From contig OW240912.1 of NCBI GenBank assembly GCA_933207985.1, forward strand, positions 235,338,798 through 235,402,797: a DNA stretch of 64,000 nucleotides, written 5' to 3'. Of this stretch, positions 42,861 through 55,558 are shown piece after piece. The number at the start of each line of letters is the position of its first letter. The first letter of the stretch is position 1. The stretch comes from Pelobates cultripes. Taxonomy: Eukaryota > Chordata > Amphibia > Anura > Pelobatidae. The position numbers and the translations under genes were made by a program. The notes under the pieces are model-generated. The model made no database searches. It was not told where the DNA came from and saw only the letters and a program-made list of their open reading frames with translations.

Positions 42861-42954
42861 TAGGAGATAAAGATCTCCTGCACACAACGTCGGCTCGGGC
42901 TGAAGGCAGGAGACTGGAGCCACAGCAGGAGGATCCAAACCGTAAGTACACTCA

Positions 42955-43145
42955 TTTCAAAATTGAGTAAGTGTGAGAGAGAGTGAAAGTGATTGAGTGA
43001 GAGTGAGTGTGAATGTGAGAGAGTGAGTGAGAGTGTGAAAGTGAGTGAGAGAAAAACTGAAAGTGAGATAGTGAAAGTGAGAGTCCATAAGTGAGAGAGA
43101 GTGAAAGTGAGTGAGAGTAGCTGAAAGTGAGTGCAAGAGAGTGAG
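42955..43145 (+). repeat. Purine array (GAGAGTGAAAGTGAGT)n
   Basis: Degenerate G/A/T units; frames in it are low complexity. Confidence 0.9.
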
Positions 43146-44650
43146 TCTCCCTTCCCTCTTCCCTCCAGGGGTTGGCCTGTAGCAATGGCTATAGTATTCA
43201 TTAGCCCAAAAGCATAAGCAATACAAAACCAAAAAGTCTCTTGAACACTATCCATAATCTCTATGTACTTTTGAGTAACAGTGATTTTTGGTACCACTGC
43301 AATGGCCATTAAAGTGTAAGCTCATTTGCCAACATTGAGATAAGCCTCTTGATGTCCTACAGTCACTAACAATTCACCTTGCTGCTTTCAGCTAAAAGGT
43401 AAAATCTCCAATGAGACAGGAAAAGGTATTCTTATAAATCCCTACACACAGATGAACCCTTAATTGGATACACATGGGGTGGGCAGCAGCAATGTAATAT
43501 AACTGTGTAGTACAAAAGATGTCCATTAGAATTTACGCTCACCTGCCAATGGCAAGACAAACATCTTAGGTGTGATGGATGCTATAGCCATTGCTGCTGC
43601 CCAGGAGTAGTGGGAGCTTGAGCACAGGGTTAATTACTGTATTTTTTATTTGCTTTTGGTATACATGCGACATACACATTAGTAATTACTTAATTTTTTT
43701 CCATCCATTTTTCTTATTATCTAGAGAGTTGAAAACATTAGCAAGCTTATTCTCTAAATCGTGAATGGTCCAGAATTGGCTAAGGAACCCCGACATGTTA
43801 ATCCAAAAGGTAATAGTGGAATTAAAACCAAGTTGGGGAGGTGTTGTTTCACCTAATATTTGACAGAAATAACTCTGAAGAACCCACTCGTCCTTGTTAT
43901 TAGACTAGATCCTAGAAGCTCATTGAAAGATATTAGAGGCTGTATTCAAGACCGAGCAATATATTACAGGAACGTCTCCCTGCAGAATAACGGATATATG
44001 CAGAAAGCCAGTAAGCATTAATAAAATGTGACATGAATTTGTCATCTTACACTGTACTAAAGTGTTCTAAGCACACACTCTTCTAGCATTTTTGTAGCAC
44101 TGTGTATTTTCACATTTAAAAGTCACATGCACTCTTCGTAATCTTTATCCACAAGTGTGACAGTCGTCATTAGGTGCTTGTATGCCTCATGAATCATCCT
44201 TTACAACTCCTTTGCCTCTTTTAATCAAGTTAACCTCACTGAAACTGGAATGTTAGAATTTAATACAAATTTCACCTCTTCTGCAACATTCACAAAACAG
44301 GATATACAGTTCAAAATATCAATTCCATCATCTGATAATACAATGATGCTTGTTAGTTTGCCACCAAGCAAGTACATTCAAGTTTTATAGTTAATATTCT
44401 AACTATAAACATTATGCATTAACGATAATTTAAAATACTGCTTATGAGTATTAGTAAGGGCCCTGAAGGCATTACTAGCAGTATAACTTACTGAAAATGG
44501 CAGTAGAATGTAAAAAGCATAGATCTAAGCACAATCCCTGCATACAGTAATTACACTTAAATTATATATTTCTAAAATGATGGTATTTAAAAGGTGTTGT
44601 AGTAATCTCTGTAATACTAATTTAATGGTAATAGGTGAAAAAGGCATATG
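43146..44650. other. No gene seen
   Basis: AT-rich, apparently single-copy within the window. A weak internal resemblance (CATTAGCCCAAAAG / GGCTATAG-ATT near 43180 and 43590) may be chance. Confidence 0.45.
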
Positions 44651-44654
44651 GGAG

Positions 44655-46215
44655 AACTGAAACATAGAAACATAAAAACATATAATGTGATGGCAGATAA
44701 GAACTATTCGGCCCATCTACTCTGCCCAATATTTCAAAATACTTTTAATTAGTCCCTTATCTTATCTAGGATAGCCTTATGCCTATCACACGCATGTTTA
44801 AACTCCCTCACTGTGTTAACCTCTAGCACTTCAGCTGGAAGGCTTTTCCATGCATCCACTACCCTCTCAGTAAAGTAATACTTCCTGATATTATTTTTAA
44901 ACCTTTCCCCCTCTAATTTAAGACTATGTCCTCTTGTTGTGGTAGTTCTCCTTCTTTTAAATATAGTCTCCTCCTTTACTGTGTTGATTCCCTTTATGTA
45001 TTTAAATGTTTCTATCATATCCCCCCTGTCTCGTCTTTCCTCCAAGCTATACATGTTAAGATCCTTGAACCTTTCCTGGTAAGTTTTATCCTGCAATCCA
45101 TGAACCAGTTTAGTAGCCCTTCTCTGAACTCTCTCTAAAGTATCAATATCTTTCTGAAGATACGGTATCCAGTACTGCGTACAATACTCCAAGTGAGGTC
45201 TCACCAGTGTTCTGTACAATGGCATGAGCACTTCACTCTGTCTACTGCTAATACCTCTCCCTAAACAACCAAGCATTCTGCTAGGATTTCCAGCTGCTCT
45301 ATTACATTGTCTTCCTACCTTTAAGTCATCTGAAATAATTACTCCTAAATCCCTTTCCTCAGATGTTGAGGTTAGTAGGGTATCAAATATCTTATACTCT
45401 GCCCTTGGGTTTTTACGTCCAAGGTGCATTATCTTGCACTTATCCACATTTAATGTCAGTTGCCACAGCTCTGACCATTTTTCTAATTTTTCTAAATCAT
45501 TTTCCATTTGGCTTATCCCTCCTGGAACATCAACCCTGTTGCAAATTTTAGTATCATCAGCAAAAAGACTTACCTTACCATCAAGAACTTCTGCAATATC
45601 ACTAATAAAAATATTAAAGAGAATGGGTCCAAGTAGACCTTGCTTCCAAAATACTCTGTTGACTACAACCCTCTGTTGCCTGTCATTTAGCCACTGCCTT
45701 ACCCATTCAACACTATTGGAATCCAAACTTAAAGATTGCAGTTTATTGATAAGCATTCTATGTGCAAGTGTCAAAAGCCTTACTGAAATCTAGGTAAGCA
45801 ATGTCTACTGCACCACCCTGATCTATTATTTTAGTTACCCAATCAAAAAAATCAATAAGATTAGTTTGGCATGATCTCCCTGAAGTAAACCCATGTTGTA
45901 TCTGATCTTGAAATCCATGTGATTTTAAATGTTCAACAATCCTATCCATTAACATGGTTTCCATCACTTTCCCAACCACTGAAGTAAGGTTTACTGGCCT
46001 ATAGTTGCCCGACTCCTCCCTACTAACTTTCTTGTGAAGGGGTACAACATTCGCTAATTTCCAATCTTCTGGGACTACTCCTGTTAGCAATGATTGGTTA
46101 AATAAATCCGTTAATGGTTTTGCTAGTACACCACTAAGTTCTTTTAATAACTTTGGGTGTATTGCATCAGGCCCCATTGACTTATTTGTCTTTACTTTTG
46201 TTCACTAATTGTTCA
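44655..46215 (-). mobile_element. 5'-truncated CR1-type LINE
   Basis: The 3' tail lies at the left (TAATGTGATGGCAGATAAGA, inverted with respect to 36240-36299); the RT coding region runs to about 46200, where it is truncated. Confidence 0.88.
44749..46200 (-). pseudogene. CR1 reverse transcriptase, frameshifted
   Basis: Reads from the palm to the end of ORF2: MGPDAIHPKLLKEL, NYRPVNLTSVVGKVME, QHGFTSGRSCQTNLI, YLDFSKAFDT (catalytic Asp), then a one-base frameshift near 45770, LAHRMLINKLQSLSL, VRQWLNDRQQRVVV, LFNIFISDI, LFADDTKI (catalytic Asp pair), LHLGRKNP, ERDLGVIISDDL, RPHLEYCTQYW, LERVQRRATKLV, and the C-terminal end FTERVVDAWKSLPAEV. Between RVF and GPILFN about 15 residues are missing, including the SGVPQGS motif. 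No endonuclease region. The truncation, frameshift and deletion make it inactive. Confidence 0.9.
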
Positions 46216-46335
46216 CTGTTCCCACTTCCCTGACTGTGCCATTGCATGACCTTGGAAGCTTCCTTGATTTATAATTATTTGCAGTCTTTAAAATAGTGGA
46301 ATAGGTTCCTGGCAGAGAAATGTGTTCCTCTACAA

Positions 46336-47611
46336 CAGCAGTTCCCAAATTGTGGTGCGCGTACCACCAGCGGTATAAACAGTTCCTCCAGGGTTACACA
46401 TAAATTCAGTTATAGCGGAAGTACCCGCAGCCTGAGCAAGCCCATCGGGACTTAGGGGCTCCCGATGTCATCAGGGAACTGGTCAGGCACTGCAGTGTTT
46501 TAACAGTGCAACGGGTCATAGAAAAAAGTCCAGATACTCCAATGAATTCAGGCCGATTTATTGGAACAAAAGAAACACTTACAGCGCCACTGGGCATCTT
46601 TTTTTTATCTGCAGCCAGTGCTGGGAGAAGGTGAGAGCCTGTCAGCATCTGTTTGTATCTGTGTATTTGTATGTGTGTGTGTATCTGTGCATATGCATGT
46701 GTGGCAGTGCTTGTATCTGTGTTTCTGGACATCTGCATATGTGGTAGTGTTTGTATCTGTGAATCCACATGTGTGAGAATACTTGGAGTCCAGGGGACTG
46801 CCAGTATGCTGTGGAAATAAATCTGAAATCAGAAGACTGAACAAGAAAATGGGGAAACACCCCCCTCACTTACCCCTATGGAACACACTGGATTTCAGGT
46901 ACAGGAACTCCAAAGGACCTGTAGATCTGAAAAGTGTAAGATGTTTTTCTTGACATTTCCCTTTCTTTTGTCTATTTTTGCACTGAATGGATTAAACTAC
47001 GTTTGGATTTGGAGCGCTTGTTTTGGCATTTTTATTTTTTAAAATTATATTTGCATGTGTGGCATTGTTGGTATTTGTGCATTTACATGTGTACCGTGTG
47101 TGTATATCTGTATGTCTGTGTATATGTGTGTGTGTCATTTTTGAATCTGCATGTCTGTGTATCTGTGTGTGTGTCGGTGTTTGCACCTGTCTGTCTGTGT
47201 ATCTGCATGTGTGGCAGTGTTTGTAACTATGTGTCTGTGCATCTGCATGTGTGATAGTATTTGTATCTGTGTGTCTGTGTATCTGTATGTGTCAGTGTTT
47301 GTATCTTTGTATCTGCATGTGGGGCAGTGTTTGTATCTGTGTTTCTGTGCATCTACTTGTGTGGCAGTGTGTAAAACAGTGTGTCTTTGTATCTGCATGT
47401 GTGGCAATGTTTCTATCTGTAGAATTGGAACCTGGGGAAGAGGAAGAGCAGGGTAGTTTAGGACAGAGAAAAAAGGGGAGAAGGGGTAGAGAAACACATA
47501 CATTAGAAATAGCAGCTATATTCATTGCAAACATTTTGCCAATATGAAGGATATGATTTATGGAAATGGGCTGCCAAGGGGCACACAAGTTAAAAAGGTT
47601 GAGAACCACTG
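46336..47611. mobile_element. Non-autonomous hAT element (1276 bp)
   Basis: Left end CAGCAGTTCCCAAATTGTGG and, inverted, right end CAGTGGTTCTCAACCTTTTT, of the Charlie type. Flanks CTCTACAA (46328-46335) and CTCTAAAA (47612-47619) agree in 7 of 8 bases. No transposase. The interior is largely a TGTGTATCTG-type array. Confidence 0.88.
46650..47425 (+). repeat. Degenerate (TGTATCTGTG)n array inside hAT, interrupted
   Basis: GTGTTTGTATCTGTGT and GCATGTGTGGCAGTG units, in two blocks (46650-46775 and 47050-47425). Frames within it are artefacts. Confidence 0.9.
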
Positions 47612-47619
47612 CTCTAAAA

Positions 47620-49190
47620 GGTAAGTTGAACTTTTCGAACTCAATTTCATTTTGGAAAGAAATGAAAGTATAAATGTGTATATACAATTTTATTAGTAAA
47701 GAGGTTAAAGAAAAAAGCCTAGTTATTTATGGAAAATAAGTTGTCCATCTAGTCTACACAGTTCTACATGTGCAGATTTCCCCATACTTTTAGATATCTG
47801 TCCTTAATAAAGACTACACACAAAGCAACCTAATTTCAAAATCTTCATAAGTTCACATATGACTCTGCATAGCGTTTTGAATGTGTTTAGCAAAATGTTA
47901 GAAAACAGATTCTTCACCCAAAGTGGACACCGAAATTTAGCATAATCTAATAATGTCAAATTAACTGCTATAAATGAAACATCTGAGATTACCTTAAAAA
48001 CACGGTCGACCTTATTTTAGAAAACATTATGGGAAAAATGTGCTGTCTCTGTTGCCTCTTAGAGGTGTGGGATAACTGTTTTGCCCTTCTCCCCAACAGC
48101 CAAGACTTTGACTTCACTCTGCATTGTTCTAGTCTCCTTTCTTTTAGCTATCTTTTTTCTTTGTTCTTTCTACCCTCTCTCTTGAGCATACTTTATCTTC
48201 CTTCTTTAAAACCGTTAAATCACAATGTGGCAGTGCACGTCACTGGTGTTTTGGGGGGCAATGTTCCTTACCTTAACTTTATATACTGCTGCTTGGACTT
48301 GTATAATGAATTAAAAAAAAAAGAAAAAAAAAAAGAAAAAAGTCTCCTTGGCTGGAAATATTTGCTTCATCAGGAGTGACCATTTACCTACCGGTAATAA
48401 GTTAATGATCACTTCTGTTGGGGCAAACATTTCGAACCAAGAAGATCATTTTTTTATTTTATTTTATTTTTTTTTAGAAAATTTCAGTTCAGCCATAAAT
48501 TGGACCTTTGTTAATCTAGAGGTTCATATATGTCTAGTATTTATTTTATAGGCCTCAACTGGATGACCTTGTCAGAAATCAATCCTGTTACTATGAGATA
48601 CTGCCTCTAGAACCATAAATGTTAAGCTATTTCGCCAGGATACTTTGAGAAATAGCAATTGCAAGTTTATACCACTTGAATTTGAATACTACAATTACTG
48701 AAATCTAAGCTTTTGATATGTGATTGAAAGGAAAAAAATTGCTTTAATATTGAATTCGTGCCTAAAAACTGCTGAGAATGAATTAATTAATGAAAAGGTT
48801 TTACACAGTTTGACAATCCTTCATGAAGTGTATTTGAAGTTAGTGATTAATTGGAGGTGATTCTTGTAGTTTGTATAGAAACACTTGATAAAGATGAAAG
48901 TATGTTTTGCCTCAAGCACTTCAAAAAGGTGTGGAGGTAAAGTGTTCTTTTTACCAAAATCTGACTGTGAGTTAGTGTCATTAGCAGTGGGGATATTGTA
49001 TGAAAAATGCAAATATTTGCAGATTTCATTGATGACAAATATTTCAGACACAGCTATAATTAATGTATGTGTATATATTGCATATATATGTATATAATAA
49101 TCTAGCTGTTGAACAGTTTTTTTTTTCAAAATAGCCTTATTTCTAAGAATGAAAATGGTTCACTGTTGACACCTACGTCTAACCTCTGTT
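47620..49190. other. No gene seen
   Basis: Mostly AT-rich unique sequence. 48313-48345 is an A-rich run; 48600-49080 has several TAATTA motifs. One short frame (102 codons, 48821-49129, minus) has no recognisable domain. Confidence 0.45.
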
Positions 49191-49194
49191 TGTA

Positions 49195-49618
49195 CTCCTA
49201 CCTCTGATGCTCACCTTAAAGACCTCTAGGGCTGCACCGCTCCTATGGAACGCCCTTCCCCTCTATGTTAGACTTTCACCCAATCTCCACTCCTTTAAAA
49301 AAATCTTTGAAAACGTACTTCTTTAGGAAAGTATATCAATTAAACTGTGAACAGCATTCCTTACCTGCTCCGAAACTGTCATCAAAACAAAACAATAAGC
49401 CCTCAATGAATACTATCCTAGCAACCTACTTTCCTATCCTACTTTCTGTGTCATTTTACCCCACTCCCTCTAGCATGTAAGCTCATTGAGCAGTGCCCTC
49501 AATCCCTCTGTCCCTGAGCGTCAAACTTGTCTGGTTACAAATACAATTAGTCCACCTATTGTACAGCGCTACGAAACTTGTTTGCGCTTTATAAAAAATA
49601 TTAATAATAATAATAAAA
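49195..49618 (+). pseudogene. L2-like LINE: RT C-terminus and 3' tail
   Basis: The frame reads APLLWNALPLYVRLSPN, LHSFKK and then, after an A-run at 49297-49303, in another frame KSLKTYFFRKVYQLN, matching the ending of L2-type ORF2 (LWNSLP ... FK..LKTYLF). The tail follows, with TGTAAGCTCATTGAGCAG, TGTACAGCGCTACG and an (AAT)n end. 5'-truncated and frameshifted. Confidence 0.75.
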
Positions 49619-50246
49619 AACAATCTTCAGTGCACTAATCAAGTAAATAATTTAATAGGCTGTCAAGTTGGCTTGCATACTCCATTAATGCAAAAATCAT
49701 TGCTCATCTTTCAATGTAACAAATGCTTAATGAAATGCAGGAAATACATTTTAAAGTGAAATTACCACATGTTTTTTGCCCACTTAGGGAGGTTTAACAA
49801 AGTAAAATTGAGTGGTATTCTGGGGTAATGTGCAAGATAGGGGCCAATCACTATGCAAACTAATAGAATGTCTCTCAACATTTAGGACTTTGCTCCCAAT
49901 ATAGCCTCGATAAACCCCACCCATAGTTAGCTAAATAACATTTTTAAATGACATTCATTTAATTTGATATTTTTCTCTTTATGCCAACTGTCTTGACACA
50001 TCCAGAGCATACCATGTGAGAAACTCAAGCATATGGCACTATGGAAGGAAATTGATAGTGAGAATGCACCATTACACCATTTGGCTGCCTATCAAGAGAA
50101 TACTCTTGGAGCGGTTAGGTCTCTCTGAATATGAATAGGTAAGTGCATTCTTTGTATTTATCTCCTCTACACTATTGATCATTTACTGAGACCAAGAAAC
50201 TACTACTTTCAGGAAAGTGACTATTCAGCTTTAACTGAGCAAATAA
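49619..50246. other. No gene seen
   Basis: AT-rich, no repeat or frame of note. Confidence 0.45.
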
Positions 50247-51099
50247 TATAGTATTTTTCTTTTAAAATCTTTATTTAACATTTTTACATTTACAATGGAA
50301 ACAATAGTAAAACATAAAGAGACTTATATAGCAACATAAGCCAATATGCCAAGCCCTGCACTGCCCTGCTTAGCTCAGTGGTTCAGGCTCCGTGCTGTAT
50401 TGATGGAGGTGGCCAACACCTGGAACCACATTCCCTACTGCACACTGTAGTGGTTTTGATGCTTAGAGTGTTGCTTTAAACTTTAAAACATTTTCCAGAT
50501 AAATTATGTAATTGTATTGTTCTAATACTGAACCAACGTTCAGTACACACCAGGCCTTGAAGCCATATTGCAAACTCCTAATTGCCTTTGACCATGTGTG
50601 CTGCTTTCTTGAAGTGATTGCAGAAGAGACACTTTCTGCAGCTGGTAAGTGACTCCCATCATTTCAGCTAGCACTGGGCACAGACATGTCTCGTTGTGTT
50701 GAGGAGGCAGCAGGCGGTGGCAGCTTCTGCAACCAAGTGCTTATTGCCCACAACATTGTTGTAATCCTCCGAGGGACAGCAAATCCCGAGTGGAATGGTC
50801 CCTACCTGCATTTAAACAACAGTCCCTCTCTAGGTCCGACAATGGCTGTCAAATCCGGATGGAGTGGTGTTGTGTCCTAGCTCGCCTCTCTACCTGGAGG
50901 CTGATTGGTGGTTGTCCCTGCATGCACACTTGTCAGCAATCTCCTGAAATGAGCAGGTGGCGGGTCTTGCCTAGCCTGAGTTCTCTTGTCCAAGTTCAAC
51001 AGTTAACAGCTACAGACTGCTCCAGTGATGGGTACTGCTGATAGCCACCCCTGCCATTTCTTTATGGCTATAATGCTCACATAAGATTGCACTAGTCTC
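50247..51099. other. Possible LINE tail, MITE remnant and unclassified sequence
   Basis: 50253-50340 (TTTAAAATCTTTATTTAACA) resembles the 3' end of an L1 in minus orientation. 50360-50490 resembles a MITE end (GTGGTTTTGATGCTTAGAGT). 50660-51060 is GC-richer with a 64-codon frame and no motif. Confidence 0.3.
51083..51099. repeat. L1 target-site duplication, left
   Basis: AAGATTGCACTAGTCTC, repeated at 53621-53637. Confidence 0.93.
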
Positions 51100-53620
51100 G
51101 TCCTCTCCTGGTCAATCGATCCCCCGACTCCTGTCGCTCTTAGACGACTACGCGTATGTCTCGGGATGTAAAATCAATATGGGAAAATCAGTGGCAATGC
51201 CACTAGGCATGGACCCGAGGGACATTGAAGCCCTTAGAACCGCACATCGGATTACCATTGCGAAAACCAACATAAAATACCTGGGTGTCACGCTCACAGC
51301 GGACACGGATGGCCTATATGCTGCGAACTACGGCCCTAAGATACAATCATTGTGCCGCTATCTAGAAAGGTGGCAAGAAAAGCCAATTTCCTGGATAGGC
51401 AGACTCCATGCTATAAAGATGATGCTCCTTCCCCGCTTGCTATTTTTGTTCCAGGCTTTGCCTGTAAAAGTTACCTAGTCAGACCTCAGTTCACTGCAAC
51501 GAGACATTGACAAGTTTATCTGGGCTAACAAACGCCATCGTGTGGCCAGGGAGGTGATGTACCGGCCAAAAACCAGGGGGGGACTGGGTCTCCCGAGTCT
51601 CTACTGTTATTACCTGGCGGCGCAGTTGGCCCAGGTGGTGGCGTGGCACTCCCGGGCGGGCTCCCATAGGTGGGCGGACCTAGAATCACGCCTGATGTGC
51701 ACGGACCTACCACAATTTTGGATCTGGGTACCCAAAACAGATAGACCACCCATTCGCACTACGTGCCCGGCAATACTTAACACAATCCGAATTTGGGACC
51801 TCACAGCAGACAAATACATTCTCAAACACACCCCATCTCCGATGACCCCATACCTCCACAACAGGGCATTCCTGCCGGGACTGAGCGCGCGAGATTTCCG
51901 GGGTATCGAGAACACGGGGGTACAGATACGTCCACCTATACGATAAGGGGAAATTCAAAACGTTTGAACACCTGAAAACCCTAGCCCCCCTAACCACAAA
52001 AGACGTATTCCATTATATCCAGCTTAAGGACTTCGCCAACGGCCCAGAGATCAAACAGGCAGCACACACACCCATGACGTTTTTTGAACGACTGTGCAAC
52101 GCCAAGACCGAACAGAAAGGACTGATCACACTTCTCTACGCACACCTCAGTGCCCCAGGCAGAAACACCCCGGACCCCAGATACATTAGACAGTGGGAGA
52201 CTGATCTGGGTGGCGCGTTGGAGGGTGAGGACTGGGTGGATATATGGGAGGCGGCTGCAAAGTCGTCGATCTGTGTTCTCCACCAGGAACAATCATATAA
52301 AATGTTAATAAGATGGTATACCACACCAGTACAATTATGCAGAATGGGGCAAACCACAACAGACACGTGCTGGAAGGGATGCGGACATAAGGGCACTTTT
52401 GTGCATATGTGGTGGGAATGCCCAGTCATAGGCAGGTATTGGAAACAAGTACAGACTTTATTAACGGACGTCCTGGGTAGACAGGTGGAAATGGACCCTT
52501 GGTCCGTCTTGCTATCTAGGCCGATAGATGGCCAACCCAGACACGAACAACTCCTATTCAACAAAATCACCCTGGCGGCCAGACGGGCACTAGCCCAGGC
52601 GTGGCGGACACCCTCAGTCCCGACAAATACCGACGTCATCTTGAAAATTTAAGACACTTACTTAATGGACAAACTCACTGCCCAAATAAGAAACACGGAA
52701 CTGAAGTTCCACAAAGTCTGGCAACCATGGGAGGCATACATAGGCAACTAGGACATACAGCACTTGACGAGAGCGAGAGACAGGGCCCGCCGCGCGCTCC
52801 TCCTCCCCCCCTCGCGGGCGGTTGGGGGAACCCCGAGCAGCCCCCCCTCCTTTTTTTTTTTTCTCCCTCTCTTTCCTCCTCCTTCCCCCCTGCCTCCCCA
52901 ACCCTCACCACACAATACCACAATCACGCAGACACCAGACACCGCCTCCTAAAGGAGAGACGTAGTCTCTTCGAAACTCGATGGAGGGCGTGACCCCAGA
53001 AGCAGGTTCAAACAGCAAAGAGAGGCCCTGCTGATGGGGATGCTGCCCCAGTGACACCCCACCGACATTGTTATCAGCAGATCAAGGGGGCTCCTCTCCC
53101 GCTACACCACCACACCCGAGGTAGGCCCCGTGGAGCAGGAACGGGGGCCAGGATCCTCTTCCCACACACGCTCCACACCACGTCCGTCTCCCTACACGGA
53201 CACCACGCCGGCTGGGGTACAACCATTTACCTACACCACACTAAAATGCATCTTTCTGCTAGCAAACCACACTGCCACAACCAGGCGCTACTAATAGATA
53301 TAAAAAGCAAAGACACGAATTACTCTGCTTTAATACCCTCGTTGACTTCTCTTTTCTTTTTGTTCTTTTCCTTTTTTTTTTTCTATCACACGTAAAACTG
53401 GACAAAGCACTGTACAACTTTAGTAAGGCAGCATACTGCACCACACGCTTCTGTATGCACTGAGTGCTGGGCATCTATCTATATGTATGTAAAATGTGCA
53501 GATCTATCAACTGCCACTGTTATACTGTATACGATTATACTTTTGCTCCTGCTGTCGTGGCAGGGCAAGACTGATTGTTATATGTACACAACAAAAATAA
53601 AGAATTAAAAAAAAAAAAAA
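51100..53620 (+). mobile_element. 5'-truncated L1-type LINE (2.5 kb)
   Basis: Flanked by a 17-bp duplication, ending in AATAAAG and a poly(A) run at 53606-53622. It contains the C-terminal third of ORF2 and a ~950 bp 3' UTR with C-rich and T-rich tracts (52800-52880, 53345-53385). It is opposite in orientation to, and clearly diverged from, the L1 at 18830-25315, so it belongs to a different lineage. Confidence 0.94.
51104..52652 (+). pseudogene. L1 ORF2 C-terminal part, one stop and one frameshift
   Basis: Starts in the RT thumb (GKSVAMPLG, IKYLGVTLTADTDGLY, ISWIGRLHAIKMMLLPRLLF), has a TAG at 51476-51478, continues in the same frame (IDKFIWANKRHRV, RGGLGLPSLYCYYLAAQ) to about 51920, changes frame at a G-run (KTFEHLKTLAPL, FFERLCNAKTEQ) and ends at 52652 after the C-x3-C-x7-H-x4-C motif (CWKGCGHKGTFVHMWWEC). 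Endonuclease and RT palm are missing through truncation. Confidence 0.9.
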
Positions 53621-53637
53621 AAGATTGCACTAGTCTC
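53621..53637. repeat. L1 target-site duplication, right
   Basis: AAGATTGCACTAGTCTC, matching 51083-51099. Confidence 0.93.
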
Positions 53638-54099
53638 TTACGGAGTCACATTTATATTTGCTCTCATTTTTTCTATCTTTTTTTATTATGTGCATGTCAC
53701 AGTGGTTCTATCTTGTTTATTGTTGCATGTTCAGGGGCCTCATCTTTTAATTATCTGTATGTTGGAGGAGTGACTTAAAAAAACTTAATCTCGATTAAGT
53801 GGGCTGGGTACCTGGTGGTCAGCAGGCTGCCAGACAGAGCTGAACCTCTAGCTCTGTGCAGAGCCCTCTAAATTCCCTTTACGGTCTCTGATCTGGAGGA
53901 AGCATCTGCAGAAGAGCTACTCCCTGCCGGAGGTGCAGACCTGCAATAAGAGCAGCACAGGGACATGCAGATAGATCTGTGGATCTCCCCACCAGCACAT
54001 GCAGCTGCGGGGGAGCTAAGCACAGCCAGCGCTGGAATTTTAGCAACGACTCTGCTGTCTATTGTAGCTATTGCAAAGTTTTTTTGCGAGGTGAAATAA
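53638..54099. other. No gene seen
   Basis: 53800-54060 is GC-richer (CTGCCAGACAGAGC; CTCCCTGCCGGAGG) but has no convincing frame. Confidence 0.4.
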
Positions 54100-54830
54100 A
54101 GGAATTTAATATTCTATAGTCAGAATTATATGTGTGGCTGCATCATGTACAAAAGGGGTGACATTTATATTACAAATATAGCAAATGGCATCATAATCCA
54201 GTTCAGACAAGGCAAAGCAAGGGCAAACATTGCACACAAGATAAATAGAAATATTATTAAATTTATTTTCTTCTCTGCGTGATTTCTCTATGCTGACTGC
54301 TAGGTACAAAGGACAAAGCTTAACAGTGACTGACAGGGAGCTTATATAGCAGCACACAGTTCCTGGATAAATAGGGGTAATTTGTACATTTAGTTTTATT
54401 TATATATGTGTATGTAAACAATTATATGCAATGTCTAAATAATTGATTTATGCTGGCTGACAAAATGAGATATGATATTAAAAAACATAAGTGCAATTAT
54501 TAAATAGAAATGACACCATTAAATAAAACATTACAAATCGCCTATAACTTGTGGAAACAGTTATTCATGTGATGCTGCTTTTCCTGCTACATTTATACCA
54601 AAGATTTAGAAATCCAGCTCAGTCTAACTGCCAGAGCACACATTACAGACGAGGAGATATAAAAACATTATTTAATTCCTCCTCTTTTCTGTATGCTTCC
54701 TTTATGCTGATTGCCAGTTGCAATGAGCACAGTTTATAACAATGATTGACGAAAAGCTAAGATGGAGGATCCAGTTACAGGATAAATAGGCGTGGATTTT
54801 TACAATTAACTGTAATTTTTCCAGCTCACA
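54100..54830. repeat. Two diverged copies of a ~290 bp repeat
   Basis: 54118-54400 and 54545-54830 share order and motifs: ATG-TGCTG/CATC, ATTTATA-TAC-AA, TTCTCTGC/TTTCTGT, TTATGCTGA-TGC-AG, ACAAAG/GAGCACAG, TTAACA-TGA-TGAC, GGATAAATAGG. They are about two-thirds identical by eye. Class unknown. Confidence 0.5.
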
Positions 54831-55550
54831 TTACATACTTCTTAGATATAGGGATAAATAAATATTATATTAAAAATCCTTGGAAAGGGACAGCTCCCCT
54901 TTAATTGGTTATGTCTGCACCTATCAAATTCTTCAAATGGTGGATTATTAAAGGTTTCACCAAATGTAAACATGTCATCCTTCAAGACAAACCAGGTCGA
55001 ATACTGTACCTTATTTCATTATGACACATACACTAGTCTCCCAAATAGAAAAAAAAAAAGGGAACATGCATTTCTTATAAATGGTGATGCCAAAATGTAT
55101 AGAAAATACAGATTAAGGAACAGCGCTCATACACAAAAAAAATACAGTTTTAACTTTTACAAGGCTACTTAAAATCATAACTCACCCTATTGTGTGAAGC
55201 CCACCACATGCCCACAGTACCCCAATAATCTCCAGGTCCTAAACTAGTTTTAACATGGGAGAAAAAAGTAAATAATGCTAGTGCTAAATGAACTAAAGTG
55301 TATTTAATTAATCTGTAATATAGAATGCAAAATTAATGTGATAATAAAACATACTCCACTACATTCTAGTAAGGATGTACAACTTTTTATTCTTTGCATT
55401 ACCTTGCATTTTTTTTACCTGTTTTTATGCACATTAAAAAATATCATTTTTGATTTCTGAATTAATTGTTTCTTGATTTATCCTGTGTGGAAGAGGTAAT
55501 CTTGTAGCTTGTCATTTTATATAAAGCCTGGTACGGTTCTGCCACATGTG
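54831..55550. other. No gene seen
   Basis: AT-rich, no features noticed. Confidence 0.45.
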
Positions 55551-55558
55551 AGTGGTTC

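Noticed and set aside
45224..45793. 189-codon plus-strand frame
   Set aside because: Antisense shadow of the CR1 reverse transcriptase.
50686..51041. Possible host exon (64- and 83-codon frames)
   Set aside because: No recognisable domain, no convincing splice context, flanked by repeats.
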